Source: Mycobacterium senriense (lineage in GTDB: Bacteria > Actinomycetota > Actinomycetes > Mycobacteriales > Mycobacteriaceae). Taken from it: a DNA stretch of 64,000 nucleotides. Where the stretch lies: positions 4,464,001 to 4,528,000 of the forward strand of contig NZ_AP024828.1 in assembly GCF_019668465.1 (NCBI RefSeq). Reading direction: 5' to 3'. Shown piece by piece: positions 18,056 through 26,526 of this stretch. The notes below the pieces were generated by a model. That model saw only the letters and a list, made by a program, of their open reading frames with translations. It made no database searches and was not told where the DNA came from. The translations under genes and the position numbers were made by a program. Numbering within the stretch: the stretch's first letter is position 1; the number at the start of each line of letters is the position of its first letter.

Positions 18056-18487
18056 ATGCGGGTGTTGGTGCAACGAGTCTCGGCGGCAACCGTCTCGGTG
18101 GAGGGCGCGGTGGTCGGGGCGATCAGTCCGGATGGCCAGGGCCTGCTGGCATTCGTCGGCGTCACCCATAGCGACGACCGCGACAAGGCCCGACGGCTCG
18201 CCGAGAAGCTATGGCAGCTAAGGATTCTCGACGACGAGCGTTCCGCGGCCGACGTCCAGGCACCAATCTTGGTCGTCAGCCAGTTCACGCTGTACGCCGA
18301 CACCGCCAAGGGCCGCCGCCCGTCATGGAATGCTGCCGCTCCCGGAGCGGTCGCCGAGCCGCTGGTCGGGGAGTTCGCCGAGGCGTTGCGGCAACTCGGT
18401 GCCGAGGTGCAGACCGGCGTGTTCGGTGCGAACATGCAGGTCGAACTCGTGAATGACGGTCCCGTCACGGTGATTTTGGAGCTCTGA
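18056..18487 (+). CDS. dtd: D-aminoacyl-tRNA deacylase
   Basis: A 143-residue DTD of normal length. It starts [17 protein letters not shown] and carries both signature motifs, SQFTLYAD (catalytic Ser-Gln-x-x-Thr) and NDGPVT (Gly-cis-Pro chirality filter). The enzyme removes D-amino acids wrongly attached to tRNA. It is divergent from the MTH1187-like gene and followed in the same direction by a methyltransferase. Confidence 0.95.
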   Translation: MRVLVQRVSAATVSVEGAVVGAISPDGQGLLAFVGVTHSDDRDKARRLAEKLWQLRILDDERSAADVQAPILVVSQFTLYADTAKGRRPSWNAAAPGAVAEPLVGEFAEALRQLGAEVQTGVFGANMQVELVNDGPVTVILEL

Positions 18488-18553
18488 GGCCGCCTCGGCA
18501 GGTACCGTGGGAACGTCGGCACTTCGCGGCCGACGCCGATGGGAGGGGCAAGC

Positions 18554-19465
18554 ATGAGCACGACACCCGAATTCGGGTCGCTCCGTTCCGACGATGACAA
18601 CTGGGACATCGTCAGCAGCGTCGGGTACACCGCGCTGCTGGTGGCGGGATGGCGTGCGCTGCATGCCGTAAGCCCGCGGCCCTTGGTGCGCGACGAATAC
18701 GCGAAAGTTTTCATCGCCGCGTCGCAGGACCCGTATTTGGCGGGCGTGCTTGCCAACCCGGGTAGCTCCGACGATGAGCTGGCCTTTCCGCGCCTGTACG
18801 GCGTGCAGACCCGGTTCTTCGACGACTTCTTCGAGGCGGCCGGCGCGGCGGGCATCCGGCAGGCGGTGATCGTCGCCGCGGGGTTGGATTCGCGGGCGTA
18901 TCGGCTCGAATGGCCGGAAGGCACAAGGGTCTTCGAAGTCGACCTGCCGAAGGTACTCGAATTCAAGGGCCGGGTTCTCGGCGATCAGGGCGCCACCCCG
19001 AAGGCCAGCCGGATCGAGGTCGCCGCCGATCTGCGCACCGACTGGTCGCGGCCGCTGGAAGCAGCCGGGTTTGACGTGGAGAGTCCGAGCGCCTGGTCGG
19101 TGGAGGGGCTGCTGCCCTACCTGACCGACGAGGCGCAACACGCGCTGTTCACCCGGATCAGCGGGCTGAGCGCGCCGGGCAGCCGGATCGCCATCGGTGC
19201 GCTGGGATCGCGCCTGGACCACGACCAGCTCAACGCTTTGGAGACCAACCACCCGGGCGTCAATGTGTCGGGCAACGTCGACTTTTCGGCGTTGACCTAC
19301 GAACCCCAGTCGGATCCCGCGGAGTGGCTCACGGCCCACGGCTGGAACGTCGAGCCCGTCCGCAACACGCTCGATCTGCAAGCCGGGTACGGCATGACCC
19401 CGCCGGACGTCGACGTGAAGATCGACAGTTTCATGCGGTCGCAATACATCACGGCGACCAGGTGA
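18554..19465 (+). CDS. SAM-dependent methyltransferase, mycobacterial leucine-carboxyl-methyltransferase-like (Rv1896c-like)
   Basis: A 303-residue member of the TIGR00027/LCM-like family that is expanded in mycobacteria. It shows [24 protein letters not shown] (SAM-binding loop), [13 protein letters not shown], the [14 protein letters not shown] segment, and a C-terminal [23 protein letters not shown] lies just before the ATG at 18554, which settles the start over the ATG at 18539. Substrates of this family are mostly unknown; it is probably a cytosolic O-methyltransferase. Confidence 0.88.
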   Translation: MSTTPEFGSLRSDDDNWDIVSSVGYTALLVAGWRALHAVSPRPLVRDEYAKVFIAASQDPYLAGVLANPGSSDDELAFPRLYGVQTRFFDDFFEAAGAAGIRQAVIVAAGLDSRAYRLEWPEGTRVFEVDLPKVLEFKGRVLGDQGATPKASRIEVAADLRTDWSRPLEAAGFDVESPSAWSVEGLLPYLTDEAQHALFTRISGLSAPGSRIAIGALGSRLDHDQLNALETNHPGVNVSGNVDFSALTYEPQSDPAEWLTAHGWNVEPVRNTLDLQAGYGMTPPDVDVKIDSFMRSQYITATR

Positions 19466-19580
19466 GGACGCGGACCGACGCGGCGGTGCACGGCTGGCCG
19501 GTGATGTGCCTGATGTCGGGCCGCCGCCGGCCGATGCGGATGCTGCGTCAGCTGGCGAATCATGTTCGCCGCGAGAGGGA

Positions 19581-20606
19581 TTAAGGCCTCAGCAGGATCT
19601 TGACGTCGTCGCCCGATCGCGACTCGGCAGTCGCGTAGCCGGTGGCCGCTTCGTCCAACGGCATTGTGGTGGTGAAGATGCCGTCGACATCGAGCCGGCC
19701 CGACTGCAGCAGCGGGATCAGCTCCGGCCAGGTGCGTTGCACCGGCGCGGTGGTGAAACGAATCGTCGTGCTGCGGATCAGGCAGCCCAGCGCGTTGAGC
19801 GGAAACGGATTCATGTCGTGCACACCGACGACCGAGACCGTACCGCCGGGCCGTACGGCGTTGATCGCGTCGGTCAGCGAGGCGTCCGTGGCAACGGCGT
19901 CGATCACCGCGTCGGCACCGCGGCCGCCGGTGGCGGCCATGATCGCCTCGAGCGCCGGCGCTTTGAGCGGCGTCGCACCCCACCGGGCGGCGCGCTCCAG
20001 TCGGCCATCGACCTGGTCCACCGCGAAAACCGTTGCCGCACCCTGGAAAAGCGCACTGCGCAGCGAACACAGACCAACCGCGCCCAGGCCGATGACCGCC
20101 ACCGTGCTGCCGAACGGGAGATCGGCCCGCTGCGCCGCGGCCCAACCGGTGGCCAGGTTGTCGGTCAGCAGCAGCGCCTGCTCGGTGCTGATGCCCTCGG
20201 GCATCTTCAGCAGTTGGAAATCTGCGGCGGGCACCGCGAGCAGGTCGGCCTGTGCACCGCCTAGCACACCGCCACCGAAGATCTGAAAGCCGGAGTGGCA
20301 CATCACCGGATCGTGGGTGGCGCATCCCGCGCACGCGCCGCAGCCGGTGACCGACGACACCAGGACCTGATCGCCGACCTTGACGTTGCGCACGTCCGGC
20401 CCGGCGTCCACCACGATGCCGATGGCCTCGTGGCCGAGCGCAATCGGTTCGGGCATCGGGAAGTCGGCCTCGTAGAAGTGCAGGTCGGATCCGCAGATGC
20501 CGGCGGCGGTCACCTCGACGATCGCCCCGTCGGAGCCGGGCAGGGTTGGGTCGGGTCGGGTGTCCACCCGGATGCTGCGGGGCCCGTCGACGACTACGGT
20601 GCGCAT
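19581..20606 (-). CDS. zinc-dependent alcohol dehydrogenase (Rv1895-like)
   Basis: A 341-residue medium-chain dehydrogenase. Catalytic zinc ligands are in GICGSDLHF and GHEA. The structural zinc cluster is CGACAGCATHDPVMC. The NAD(P) site is TVAVIGLGAVGLCSL, followed by an acidic VDQVDGR that suggests NAD preference. It starts 10 bases after the stop of the flavin monooxygenase gene, so the two form a minus-strand operon: an alcohol may be oxidised to a ketone that the monooxygenase then attacks. The substrate is inferred only. Confidence 0.85.
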   Translation of the reverse strand: MRTVVVDGPRSIRVDTRPDPTLPGSDGAIVEVTAAGICGSDLHFYEADFPMPEPIALGHEAIGIVVDAGPDVRNVKVGDQVLVSSVTGCGACAGCATHDPVMCHSGFQIFGGGVLGGAQADLLAVPAADFQLLKMPEGISTEQALLLTDNLATGWAAAQRADLPFGSTVAVIGLGAVGLCSLRSALFQGAATVFAVDQVDGRLERAARWGATPLKAPALEAIMAATGGRGADAVIDAVATDASLTDAINAVRPGGTVSVVGVHDMNPFPLNALGCLIRSTTIRFTTAPVQRTWPELIPLLQSGRLDVDGIFTTTMPLDEAATGYATAESRSGDDVKILLRP

Positions 20607-20616
20607 GGTGCGGTGC

Positions 20617-22566
20617 TCACTTTCCTTGTCGTGCTGAATCTTTCGTTCGCACTGAAAAATCCGACCAGTCGGGTTCGCGCACCGCCGACCAGTATTCGTT
20701 GAGCCGCCACGGGCTCACCGTGTGGATCTCTCCGTCGGCGTTCTTGAAGTACGAATGCTTCACCGCCGGATGCGACCACACCATCTTCTTGATCTGGGTC
20801 TGCGTCCGCCGGTGCCAATCGGTGGCGGCCCCGGGCTTGGGTTCGATGGAGTGCACGTCGGGCTCGGCCAGTCGCGCCAGGCACTGATCGACGTAGCGCA
20901 TCTGCAGTTCGGACTGGAAAATCAGGCTGCCGCCGTGCGCCAGGTGAGTTCCGGGGCCGTAGACGATGAAGAAGTTCGGAAATTGCGGGACGGTGATCCC
21001 GAGGTAGGCATAGGGGCGGCTCCCCCACATCTCATGCAGGTCGGTGCCGTTTCGACCGATGACCTTCAGCGGCCACAGCACCTCGGTGTGCCGAAACCCG
21101 GTGGCGTACACGATGACATCGATGTCGTGTGTCACGCCGTCATCGGTGACGATGCCGTGCGGCGTGATCTTCGCGATGCCGGTGCGCACCAATTCGACGT
21201 TGTCGCGCTGCAGCGTTCGCAGCCAGCTGCCGTTGTCCTGCAGGGTCCGTTTGCCGCAAGCCGGATAGTCGGGCATCACCTTGGCCAGCAACGTTGAATC
21301 CTCGCCGACCTGGCTGGTGATCCATTGCGAGAACATCATGTGCGCGGCGGCGTTGATCTCGCTGACGGCGTGATCCTGGTCGGCGTAGCCCGGGTCGCCT
21401 TCGGCGGCGTCGAGGCCTTTGTCCGATCCGGGCCAGAGCACCAGGAAGCGATACCACCGGCCGTAGAACGGAAGGTGGCGCATCGCCCAGCGCACCCCGT
21501 CGCCGACCTCGTCGTGATACATCGGGTTGGGGAACATCCACTGCGCGGTCCGCTGGAACACGGTGAGGTGCTCGACGTCCCCGGCGATGGCGGGGGCGAT
21601 CTGGAAGCCGCTGGCGCCCGCGCCGACGAGCGCGACCCGCTTACCCTTCAGGTCCACCGAGTGATCCCAGGCCGCCGAGTGAAAGGACGGTCCCTGGAAC
21701 GTGTCCGATCCATCGAAGGCCGGAATGTTGGGACGGTTCAGCTGGCCCACCGCGGTGATGAGCGCACGTGCCCGCACGGTGGTCGTCTCGCCGTCGGCCG
21801 AGCGCAGCGACACGCTCCACGTGCCGTCGTCGTCATTCCACTCCGCCTCGACGACCTCGGTCCGCCACCGCACGTGCTCACCCAGGTCATGTTTGTCGAT
21901 GACCTTGGTGAAATAGTCCTGCAGCTCGTATTGCTCGGCGAAGAAATGTGTCCAGTCGTTGTTGGGCTCGAAGCTGTAGCAATAAAAATGATTCGCCACA
22001 TCCACACGGGCGCCGGGATAGCTGTTCTCCCACCATGTTCCGCCGGGGCCGGCGTTCTTCTCCACGATGGTGAACGGGATGTTGGCCTGCTTGAGGCGCA
22101 CAGCGGCCAGGATGCCGGATTCGCCACACCCGACGACCAGGACCGGAAGCTCGGCGGCGCGCCCGGCCGGCAACGCGACGGGACGCCGGGGGTCGACGCC
22201 GTCGAGATCGAGCTCCTCGGCAACCAGCGGCAGGTAGTCGTCCGGAACGTGCTCGCACGCCGCCCAATCCATCATCTCCCTGATGAGTTCCGGGCTCAGC
22301 GGCTGCGGTTCGGGGCATCCGCGATCCCGGTACTCGGTGATCACCGTCAGGGCTTCGGCGCGGGCACGCGCCTTGTCCTCCTCCGACATGAACCCCTGGA
22401 CCTCGTTGAGGAAGATGCCCATCTGCTTGAAGTCGCGGATGAACCTGGGGTCGCCGGTGATGTGGACGAGCGAGAGCAACAGCGTGGGGACGCTGACATC
22501 CTCTAGCGCGGCGGCGATTTCGGACGTGGATGTGGTGAAGGGATCGCCCGCGTAGCGGCTGCGCAT
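20617..22566 (-). CDS. flavin-containing (Baeyer-Villiger-type) monooxygenase
   Basis: A 649-residue FAD/NADPH monooxygenase. It has a roughly 140-residue helical N-terminal extension, then LVVGCGESGILAAVRL (FAD site), the fingerprint FQGPSFHSAAWD that matches F-x-G-x-x-x-H-x-x-x-W-D/P of Baeyer-Villiger enzymes, and the NADPH site VALVGAGASGFQIAPAI. YATGFRHTEVLWP and IVYGPGTHLAHGGS complete the family pattern. The ATG at 22566 begins the conserved extension (MRSRYAGDPFTTSTSEIAAALEDV). It likely oxidises a ketone to an ester, together with the downstream alcohol dehydrogenase. Confidence 0.87.
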   Translation of the reverse strand: MRSRYAGDPFTTSTSEIAAALEDVSVPTLLLSLVHITGDPRFIRDFKQMGIFLNEVQGFMSEEDKARARAEALTVITEYRDRGCPEPQPLSPELIREMMDWAACEHVPDDYLPLVAEELDLDGVDPRRPVALPAGRAAELPVLVVGCGESGILAAVRLKQANIPFTIVEKNAGPGGTWWENSYPGARVDVANHFYCYSFEPNNDWTHFFAEQYELQDYFTKVIDKHDLGEHVRWRTEVVEAEWNDDDGTWSVSLRSADGETTTVRARALITAVGQLNRPNIPAFDGSDTFQGPSFHSAAWDHSVDLKGKRVALVGAGASGFQIAPAIAGDVEHLTVFQRTAQWMFPNPMYHDEVGDGVRWAMRHLPFYGRWYRFLVLWPGSDKGLDAAEGDPGYADQDHAVSEINAAAHMMFSQWITSQVGEDSTLLAKVMPDYPACGKRTLQDNGSWLRTLQRDNVELVRTGIAKITPHGIVTDDGVTHDIDVIVYATGFRHTEVLWPLKVIGRNGTDLHEMWGSRPYAYLGITVPQFPNFFIVYGPGTHLAHGGSLIFQSELQMRYVDQCLARLAEPDVHSIEPKPGAATDWHRRTQTQIKKMVWSHPAVKHSYFKNADGEIHTVSPWRLNEYWSAVREPDWSDFSVRTKDSARQGK

Positions 22567-22593
22567 CAAGCCGATCCTCTCGATGGTTTGGAA

Positions 22594-22626
22594 GCCAATT
22601 ACGCTACGCGTAGTTTCGTAATTGGC
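22594..22626. promoter_or_regulatory. nested palindromic operator upstream of the BVMO gene
   Basis: Two perfect 10-base arms (GCCAATTACG at 22594-22603 and CGTAATTGGC at 22617-22626) enclose an inner perfect palindrome CTACGCGTAG at 22604-22613. The site starts 28 bases upstream of the monooxygenase start. This looks like a TetR-family operator, but the regulator gene is not adjacent. Confidence 0.7.
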
Positions 22627-22727
22627 AGCCTTACCGTACCCGGTCGCGCGGCGCCGGATCAAGGGATCCGGCGCGACAGCCCGTCGGCGCCGCGGTCCCA
22701 TGTGCGAGGCGTTTCGGTGCGCTTTGT

Positions 22728-23399
22728 TCAACACTCGAGCCCGTATCCGCCGCGCAAATCCTTATGCGCGGCCTCTAGAGTGCGGTCGCATAGCTCCACG
22801 AGCGCGTCGAGATCGAGATCCGATTCGCTGCCCAGCCTCTCCAGCCAGACCGTCTCCACCTTCCTCAGCTCCGACCACTTGAGTTCGCCCTCGTAATACA
22901 CGGTCACGTCTTCACGCGGGGCGGAGCAGGCCGTGGTCTGCGCCAGTTCCCGCTTGCACGAATCCAACTGGGTTAGTGAGTAGCCATGCTCGCGGAACTG
23001 ACGATCCCACTCGTCGAGTAGCAGATTCACCACGTCGCGCACCGGCGGTGCGGCGTAGACCAACAGCTCGGCTATCCCGTCGTCCAGGCCGAGCCGCATG
23101 CGGAAGTCATAGAGCTCTCGGATGGCCTCGGCGCGCCGCTGGCTGGCGATCTCCTCGGCGGTGCCGACGCCTTCGTATTGGGCCGCGCGTTTGACGTATA
23201 TGGTCGCGGAGATAAGCGACTTCAGTACGGCCTTTTTGTCATCGGCCGCCCGCTTCTCGAAGTCGAGCACACGTTCGTGGCGGCGGTCTTCCGCCTTGTT
23301 CTTGGCGTCGATGCGCTTCGTCCAGATCGCGACGGTTGCGCTCGAAATCACGGATGCAAGCGGTACGACGGCGTTGACCACCAGCGTCATCCAGTTCAT
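22728..23399 (-). CDS. hypothetical membrane-anchored protein
   Basis: A 223-residue protein with one N-terminal transmembrane segment (MNWMTLVVNAVVPLASVISSATVAIWTKRI) followed by a charged, probably coiled-coil helix (DAKNKAEDRRHERVLDFEKRAADDKKAVLKSLISATIYVKRAAQ). The remaining C-terminal domain has no recognised motif but carries several acidic helices and three Cys. It is divergent from another membrane protein gene. Function is unknown. Confidence 0.6.
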   Translation of the reverse strand: MNWMTLVVNAVVPLASVISSATVAIWTKRIDAKNKAEDRRHERVLDFEKRAADDKKAVLKSLISATIYVKRAAQYEGVGTAEEIASQRRAEAIRELYDFRMRLGLDDGIAELLVYAAPPVRDVVNLLLDEWDRQFREHGYSLTQLDSCKRELAQTTACSAPREDVTVYYEGELKWSELRKVETVWLERLGSESDLDLDALVELCDRTLEAAHKDLRGGYGLEC

Positions 23400-23539
23400 T
23401 CGTAGACCCTAGGCTCATGAGTGTCGGCCCGCATGCAAATCGCGACGAGCGACCCCAGGCTTGCCGACGCCCCCGTGCCTCTTGCGCTGCCGAGAACAAT
23501 GGGTCCAAGTGGCGACTGTGCTGCGGCGCGGTGCCCGGG

Positions 23540-24028
23540 ATGGATCAGAGGTGGGTGAGAGCCATGGCCTCGCTGCTCATGGCCTGCGGCGGGTTCCTGT
23601 TCGCCGTCTTATGGATGGACTTGATCTTCGACGTCCAAGTCCTCCGCCACCGGACGAGCTCGGACGAACTGCCCGAGCCCGTGCTCGCGTCCATCGCGGC
23701 GTACTACCACCGCGTGACCACCACGTCGCGGCCGATGAACCGCCTGATAGCGCTCGCCATGCTCACGTTGCTGGGAACGCTCGTGCTGCAGGCCGCGCGC
23801 GGACACGACCCAGGCTGGCTGCTGGTGACCTCGGCCCCGATTGCCGGCATCCCGACCATGCTGGCGTTGACGCACACCGTTCCCGATGCGGTACAACTCG
23901 GGCGCCGCACGGACAGCCCGTCCGAGCAGACGCGCCTGGCGCGATCGATCTGCCGAGACCATCTGCTATCCGCCGCCTGCATGCTCGCGTTTCTCATCCT
24001 CTGGGTGGCGACCAGCATTGCGATCTGA
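23540..24028 (+). CDS. hypothetical integral membrane protein
   Basis: A 162-residue protein with about four hydrophobic helices: MASLLMACGGFLFAVLWMDLIF, MNRLIALAMLTLLGTLVLQAA, WLLVTSAPIAGIPTMLALTHTV, and LLSAACMLAFLILWVATSIAI. No domain is recognised. The open frame extends upstream to 23417, but the ATG at 23540 (or at 23564 after GAGGTG) gives a natural membrane N-terminus. It precedes the nitronate monooxygenase gene by 111 bases. Confidence 0.6.
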   Translation: MDQRWVRAMASLLMACGGFLFAVLWMDLIFDVQVLRHRTSSDELPEPVLASIAAYYHRVTTTSRPMNRLIALAMLTLLGTLVLQAARGHDPGWLLVTSAPIAGIPTMLALTHTVPDAVQLGRRTDSPSEQTRLARSICRDHLLSAACMLAFLILWVATSIAI

Positions 24029-24100
24029 CTGCACGACGGGGCGTAGTAACAAGGCACAGGTCAGGACCCGCTGGCCACGTCAGTGAGCCACGTACTAAAC

Positions 24101-24114
24101 TAGAACACGTTCCA
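24101..24114. promoter_or_regulatory. KstR-type operator before the nitronate monooxygenase gene
   Basis: TAGAACACGTTCCA matches all defined positions of the known KstR consensus TNNAACNNGTTNNA (TetR repressor of cholesterol catabolism in mycobacteria). It ends 26 bases before the start codon at 24140. The surrounding 18 bases (24102-24119) recur exactly at 26412-26429 before a CYP125-like gene. Confidence 0.75.
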
Positions 24115-24139
24115 ATTCGGCGAGCTCCCAGGAGTTGTA

Positions 24140-25270
24140 ATGCACACCCCTATCTGCGACGAACTCGGGATCGAGTTCCCGATTTTCGCCTTCACCCACT
24201 GCCGCGACGTCGTCGTGGCGGTCAGCAAGGCCGGGGGGTTCGGCGTGCTCGGAGCGGTCGGCTTCACGCCCGAGCAGCTGGAGATCGAGCTGAAGTGGAT
24301 CGACGAGAACATCGGCGACCACCCGTACGGGGTCGACATCGTCATCCCGAACAAGTACGAGGGCATGGACTCCCACCTGTCGGCGGAGGAGCTGGCCGAG
24401 ACGCTGCGCAAGATGGTGCCGCAGGAGCACTTGGACTTCGGCAAGAAGATTCTGGCCGACCACGGCGTGCCGGTCGAGGACAGCGACGGCGACACCTTGC
24501 AGCTGCTCGGCTGGACCGAGGCGACGGCCACGCCTCAGGTCGAGGTGGCGCTCCAGCACCCGAAGGTGAAGATGATCGCCAACGCGCTGGGCACCCCGCC
24601 GGCCGAGATGATCAAGCACATCCACGACGCCGGGCTCAAGGTGGCGGCGCTGTGCGGCTCCCCCTCGCAGGCGCGCAAGCACGCCGATGCCGGCGTTGAC
24701 ATCATCATCGCCCAGGGCGGTGAGGCCGGCGGACACTGCGGCGAGGTGGGCTCGATCGTGCTGTGGCCGCAGGTCGTCAAGGAGGTCGCCCCGGTTCCGG
24801 TGCTGGCCGCGGGCGGCATCGGCAGCGGTGAGCAGATCGCGGCCGCACTGGCGCTCGGTGCGCAGGGCGCGTGGACCGGATCGCAGTGGCTGATGGTCGA
24901 GGAGTCCTCGAACACCCCGGTCCAGCAGGAGGCCTACGTCAAGGCAGGCAGCCGCGACACCGTCCGCAGCCGCTCGTTCACCGGCAAACCGGCCCGCATG
25001 CTGCGCAACGACTGGACGGAGGCATGGGAGGCGCCGGACAACCCGAAGCCGCTCGGAATGCCGTTGCAGTACATGGTTTCCGGCATGGCCGTCCGCGCCA
25101 CCAACAGGTACCCCAACGAATCCGTCGACGTGGCATTCAACCCCGTCGGTCAGGTGGTCGGGCAGTTCACCAAGGTGGAGAAGACCTCAACGGTCATCGA
25201 GCGGTGGGTGCAGGAATACCTGGAAGCCACCAACCGGCTCGACGAACTGAACGAGGCCGCCTCCGTTTAG
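24140..25270 (+). CDS. nitronate monooxygenase family protein (Rv1894c-like)
   Basis: A 376-residue FMN-dependent TIM-barrel enzyme. It has IEFPIFAFTHCRDVVVAVSKAGGFGVLGAVG at the N-terminus, IIIAQGGEAGGHCGEVGSIVLWPQVV, and VPVLAAGGIGSGEQIAAALALGAQGAWTGSQWL for FMN phosphate binding. It is longer than the protein at 5286-6275 and belongs to another branch. CAGGAG precedes the ATG. The KstR-type box in its promoter suggests a role in sterol or related lipid breakdown rather than nitroalkane detoxification; this is inference. Confidence 0.86.
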   Translation: MHTPICDELGIEFPIFAFTHCRDVVVAVSKAGGFGVLGAVGFTPEQLEIELKWIDENIGDHPYGVDIVIPNKYEGMDSHLSAEELAETLRKMVPQEHLDFGKKILADHGVPVEDSDGDTLQLLGWTEATATPQVEVALQHPKVKMIANALGTPPAEMIKHIHDAGLKVAALCGSPSQARKHADAGVDIIIAQGGEAGGHCGEVGSIVLWPQVVKEVAPVPVLAAGGIGSGEQIAAALALGAQGAWTGSQWLMVEESSNTPVQQEAYVKAGSRDTVRSRSFTGKPARMLRNDWTEAWEAPDNPKPLGMPLQYMVSGMAVRATNRYPNESVDVAFNPVGQVVGQFTKVEKTSTVIERWVQEYLEATNRLDELNEAASV

Positions 25271-25277
25271 CGGAGGC
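25259..25277. terminator. bidirectional hairpin between convergent genes
   Basis: GCCTCCG-TTTAG-CGGAGGC forms a perfect 7-bp stem with a 5-base loop overlapping the stop codon of the nitronate monooxygenase gene and lying just past the stop of the convergent 73-residue gene. No T-run follows, as is common in mycobacteria. Confidence 0.6.
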
Positions 25278-25284
25278 GTCGCGC

Positions 25285-25506
25285 CTAGACGTCGTCGACT
25301 TCGTCGCGGCCGGTGAACACTTCCTTCGTCCGGTCCAGCGCGTACGTGCCGATGTCGATCGAATTCTGAACGATGCCGCTGGCGCCGCCGGCGAGGTCGC
25401 CACGAATGATGTCGCTGGCGTGTTCGACAATGTCGGAGGCTTTCTCGACGGCGTTGGTCGCGATGTCCCTCGCCGCGTCGACTGCATCTTTGGGATTGAA
25501 GGCCAT
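25285..25506 (-). CDS. small helical protein (Rv1893-like)
   Basis: A 73-residue acidic, repetitive helical protein (MAFNPKDAVDAARDIATNAVEKASDIVEHASDIIRGDLAGGASGIVQ). The heptad-like Ala/Asp/Val pattern suggests an amphipathic helix bundle. It resembles the short protein at the same place in M. tuberculosis (Rv1893). AGGAGACTCGAG precedes the ATG. Function is unknown. Confidence 0.65.
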   Translation of the reverse strand: MAFNPKDAVDAARDIATNAVEKASDIVEHASDIIRGDLAGGASGIVQNSIDIGTYALDRTKEVFTGRDEVDDV

Positions 25507-25584
25507 CTCGAGTCTCCTTTTATTGCAGGGCGGTCGCTTTGACTCTAGACGGGGTCACGCACCATTTCTCATCGGCGTCGCGAC

Positions 25585-25875
25585 CTAGTAGTGCACCAAC
25601 GAACGCCAGTAGTCCTCGGGAATTTCGGCCCCCGAGCGCATTATTCGGGCCAGCCCGATGGCCATTGCGATGCCCAGCAGTCCCAGCCACAGCCCGGCCA
25701 GCGCGATGACGCCCCACAGCACGGCGGTGACCGTGGGCCACGGCGAGAGCACGGCGAGCAGCGGCGCGAAGAAGAACCCCGTGCCGATGTACCACGCCGA
25801 CCCGGCGCGATCGGACGTCAGCACGAAACGCAGCCAGCGGGGAATCGGATTTCGGGCCTGCGGGCGTTCGCGCAT
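25585..25875 (-). CDS. small membrane protein (Rv1892-like)
   Basis: A 96-residue protein with two or three transmembrane segments (WYIGTGFFFAPLLAVLSPW, VTAVLWGVIALAGLWLGLLGIAMAIGLA) after a basic N-terminus (MRERPQARNPIPRWLRFVL). It begins 5 bases after the stop of the secreted-protein gene upstream, so the pair form an operon in the same order as Rv1891-Rv1892. Function is unknown. Confidence 0.65.
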   Translation of the reverse strand: MRERPQARNPIPRWLRFVLTSDRAGSAWYIGTGFFFAPLLAVLSPWPTVTAVLWGVIALAGLWLGLLGIAMAIGLARIMRSGAEIPEDYWRSLVHY

Positions 25876-25880
25876 CGTCG

Positions 25881-26279
25881 TTATCCCGAAGGCGGGAAGA
25901 AGCCTGCGCCGGTGAACCATCCGGGCTGCCACCCCTGGGCTCCCAGGCACAACATGGGAAGTCCGTCCGGAGTCTGCGCCGCGGCCTGCGACCCCGGGCA
26001 TTTCGCGCCGGTCTGCTGGACCCCGTACAGCGGGTACGACACTACCCAATAGCCGGTGGTGGCGGCCGGGAACTGGTTGGGCGGCGGGAAGTGGCAGGCC
26101 TCGGCCTGGCCGCTGGGGCCTCGCCCGAAGATGAAGCGCTCGTAGTTGTCGCACGGGGCGCCCAACGAAGCCTGATAGTTCATCCCCGGTACGTCGCCGT
26201 CATATCCGGCGGCCGCGCACGGCGCCAAGCCGATCGTGATGCCCGCTATCGCAGCGGCGCTGAACAGTTCCCGAATCAT
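25881..26279 (-). CDS. secreted hypothetical protein (Rv1891-like)
   Basis: A 132-residue exported protein. The signal peptide MIRELFSAAAIAGITIGLAPCAAAG ends near AAA-G. The mature part contains CDNYERFIFGRGPSGQAEACHF and TGAKCPGSQAAAQTPDGLPMLCLGAQGWQPGWFTG, with four Cys likely forming two disulphides. This pattern is common in small mycobacterial secreted proteins of unknown role. It is the first gene of a two-gene unit with the small membrane protein. Confidence 0.75.
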   Translation of the reverse strand: MIRELFSAAAIAGITIGLAPCAAAGYDGDVPGMNYQASLGAPCDNYERFIFGRGPSGQAEACHFPPPNQFPAATTGYWVVSYPLYGVQQTGAKCPGSQAAAQTPDGLPMLCLGAQGWQPGWFTGAGFFPPSG

Positions 26280-26410
26280 GTCCTACCCCGCCTGTCGTCG
26301 CCGGTGACCTGCACCAAAGCATATCGGTCGGACCGCCGGCCACAAGACCGTTCCGGCGTACGACGGCGATCGCCGGCCTTGACCCGCTCCCCGGCGAAAA
26401 ACCGCCGGTG

Positions 26411-26424
26411 GAGAACACGTTCCA
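26411..26424. promoter_or_regulatory. KstR-type operator before the CYP125-like operon
   Basis: GAGAACACGTTCCA fits the KstR consensus TNNAACNNGTTNNA at all but the first base. It lies 102 bases before the P450 start at 26527 and shares 18 identical bases with the site at 24102-24119. Confidence 0.65.
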
Positions 26425-26526
26425 ATTCGCACCCGGGGATCTTGCGTCAATGCTTCCCAACCAAGGTGCAGCAGTGGTTTCCTTGCACAAGGACGACTAG
26501 ACCACTTCGTCATCGAGGAGCGGGCC

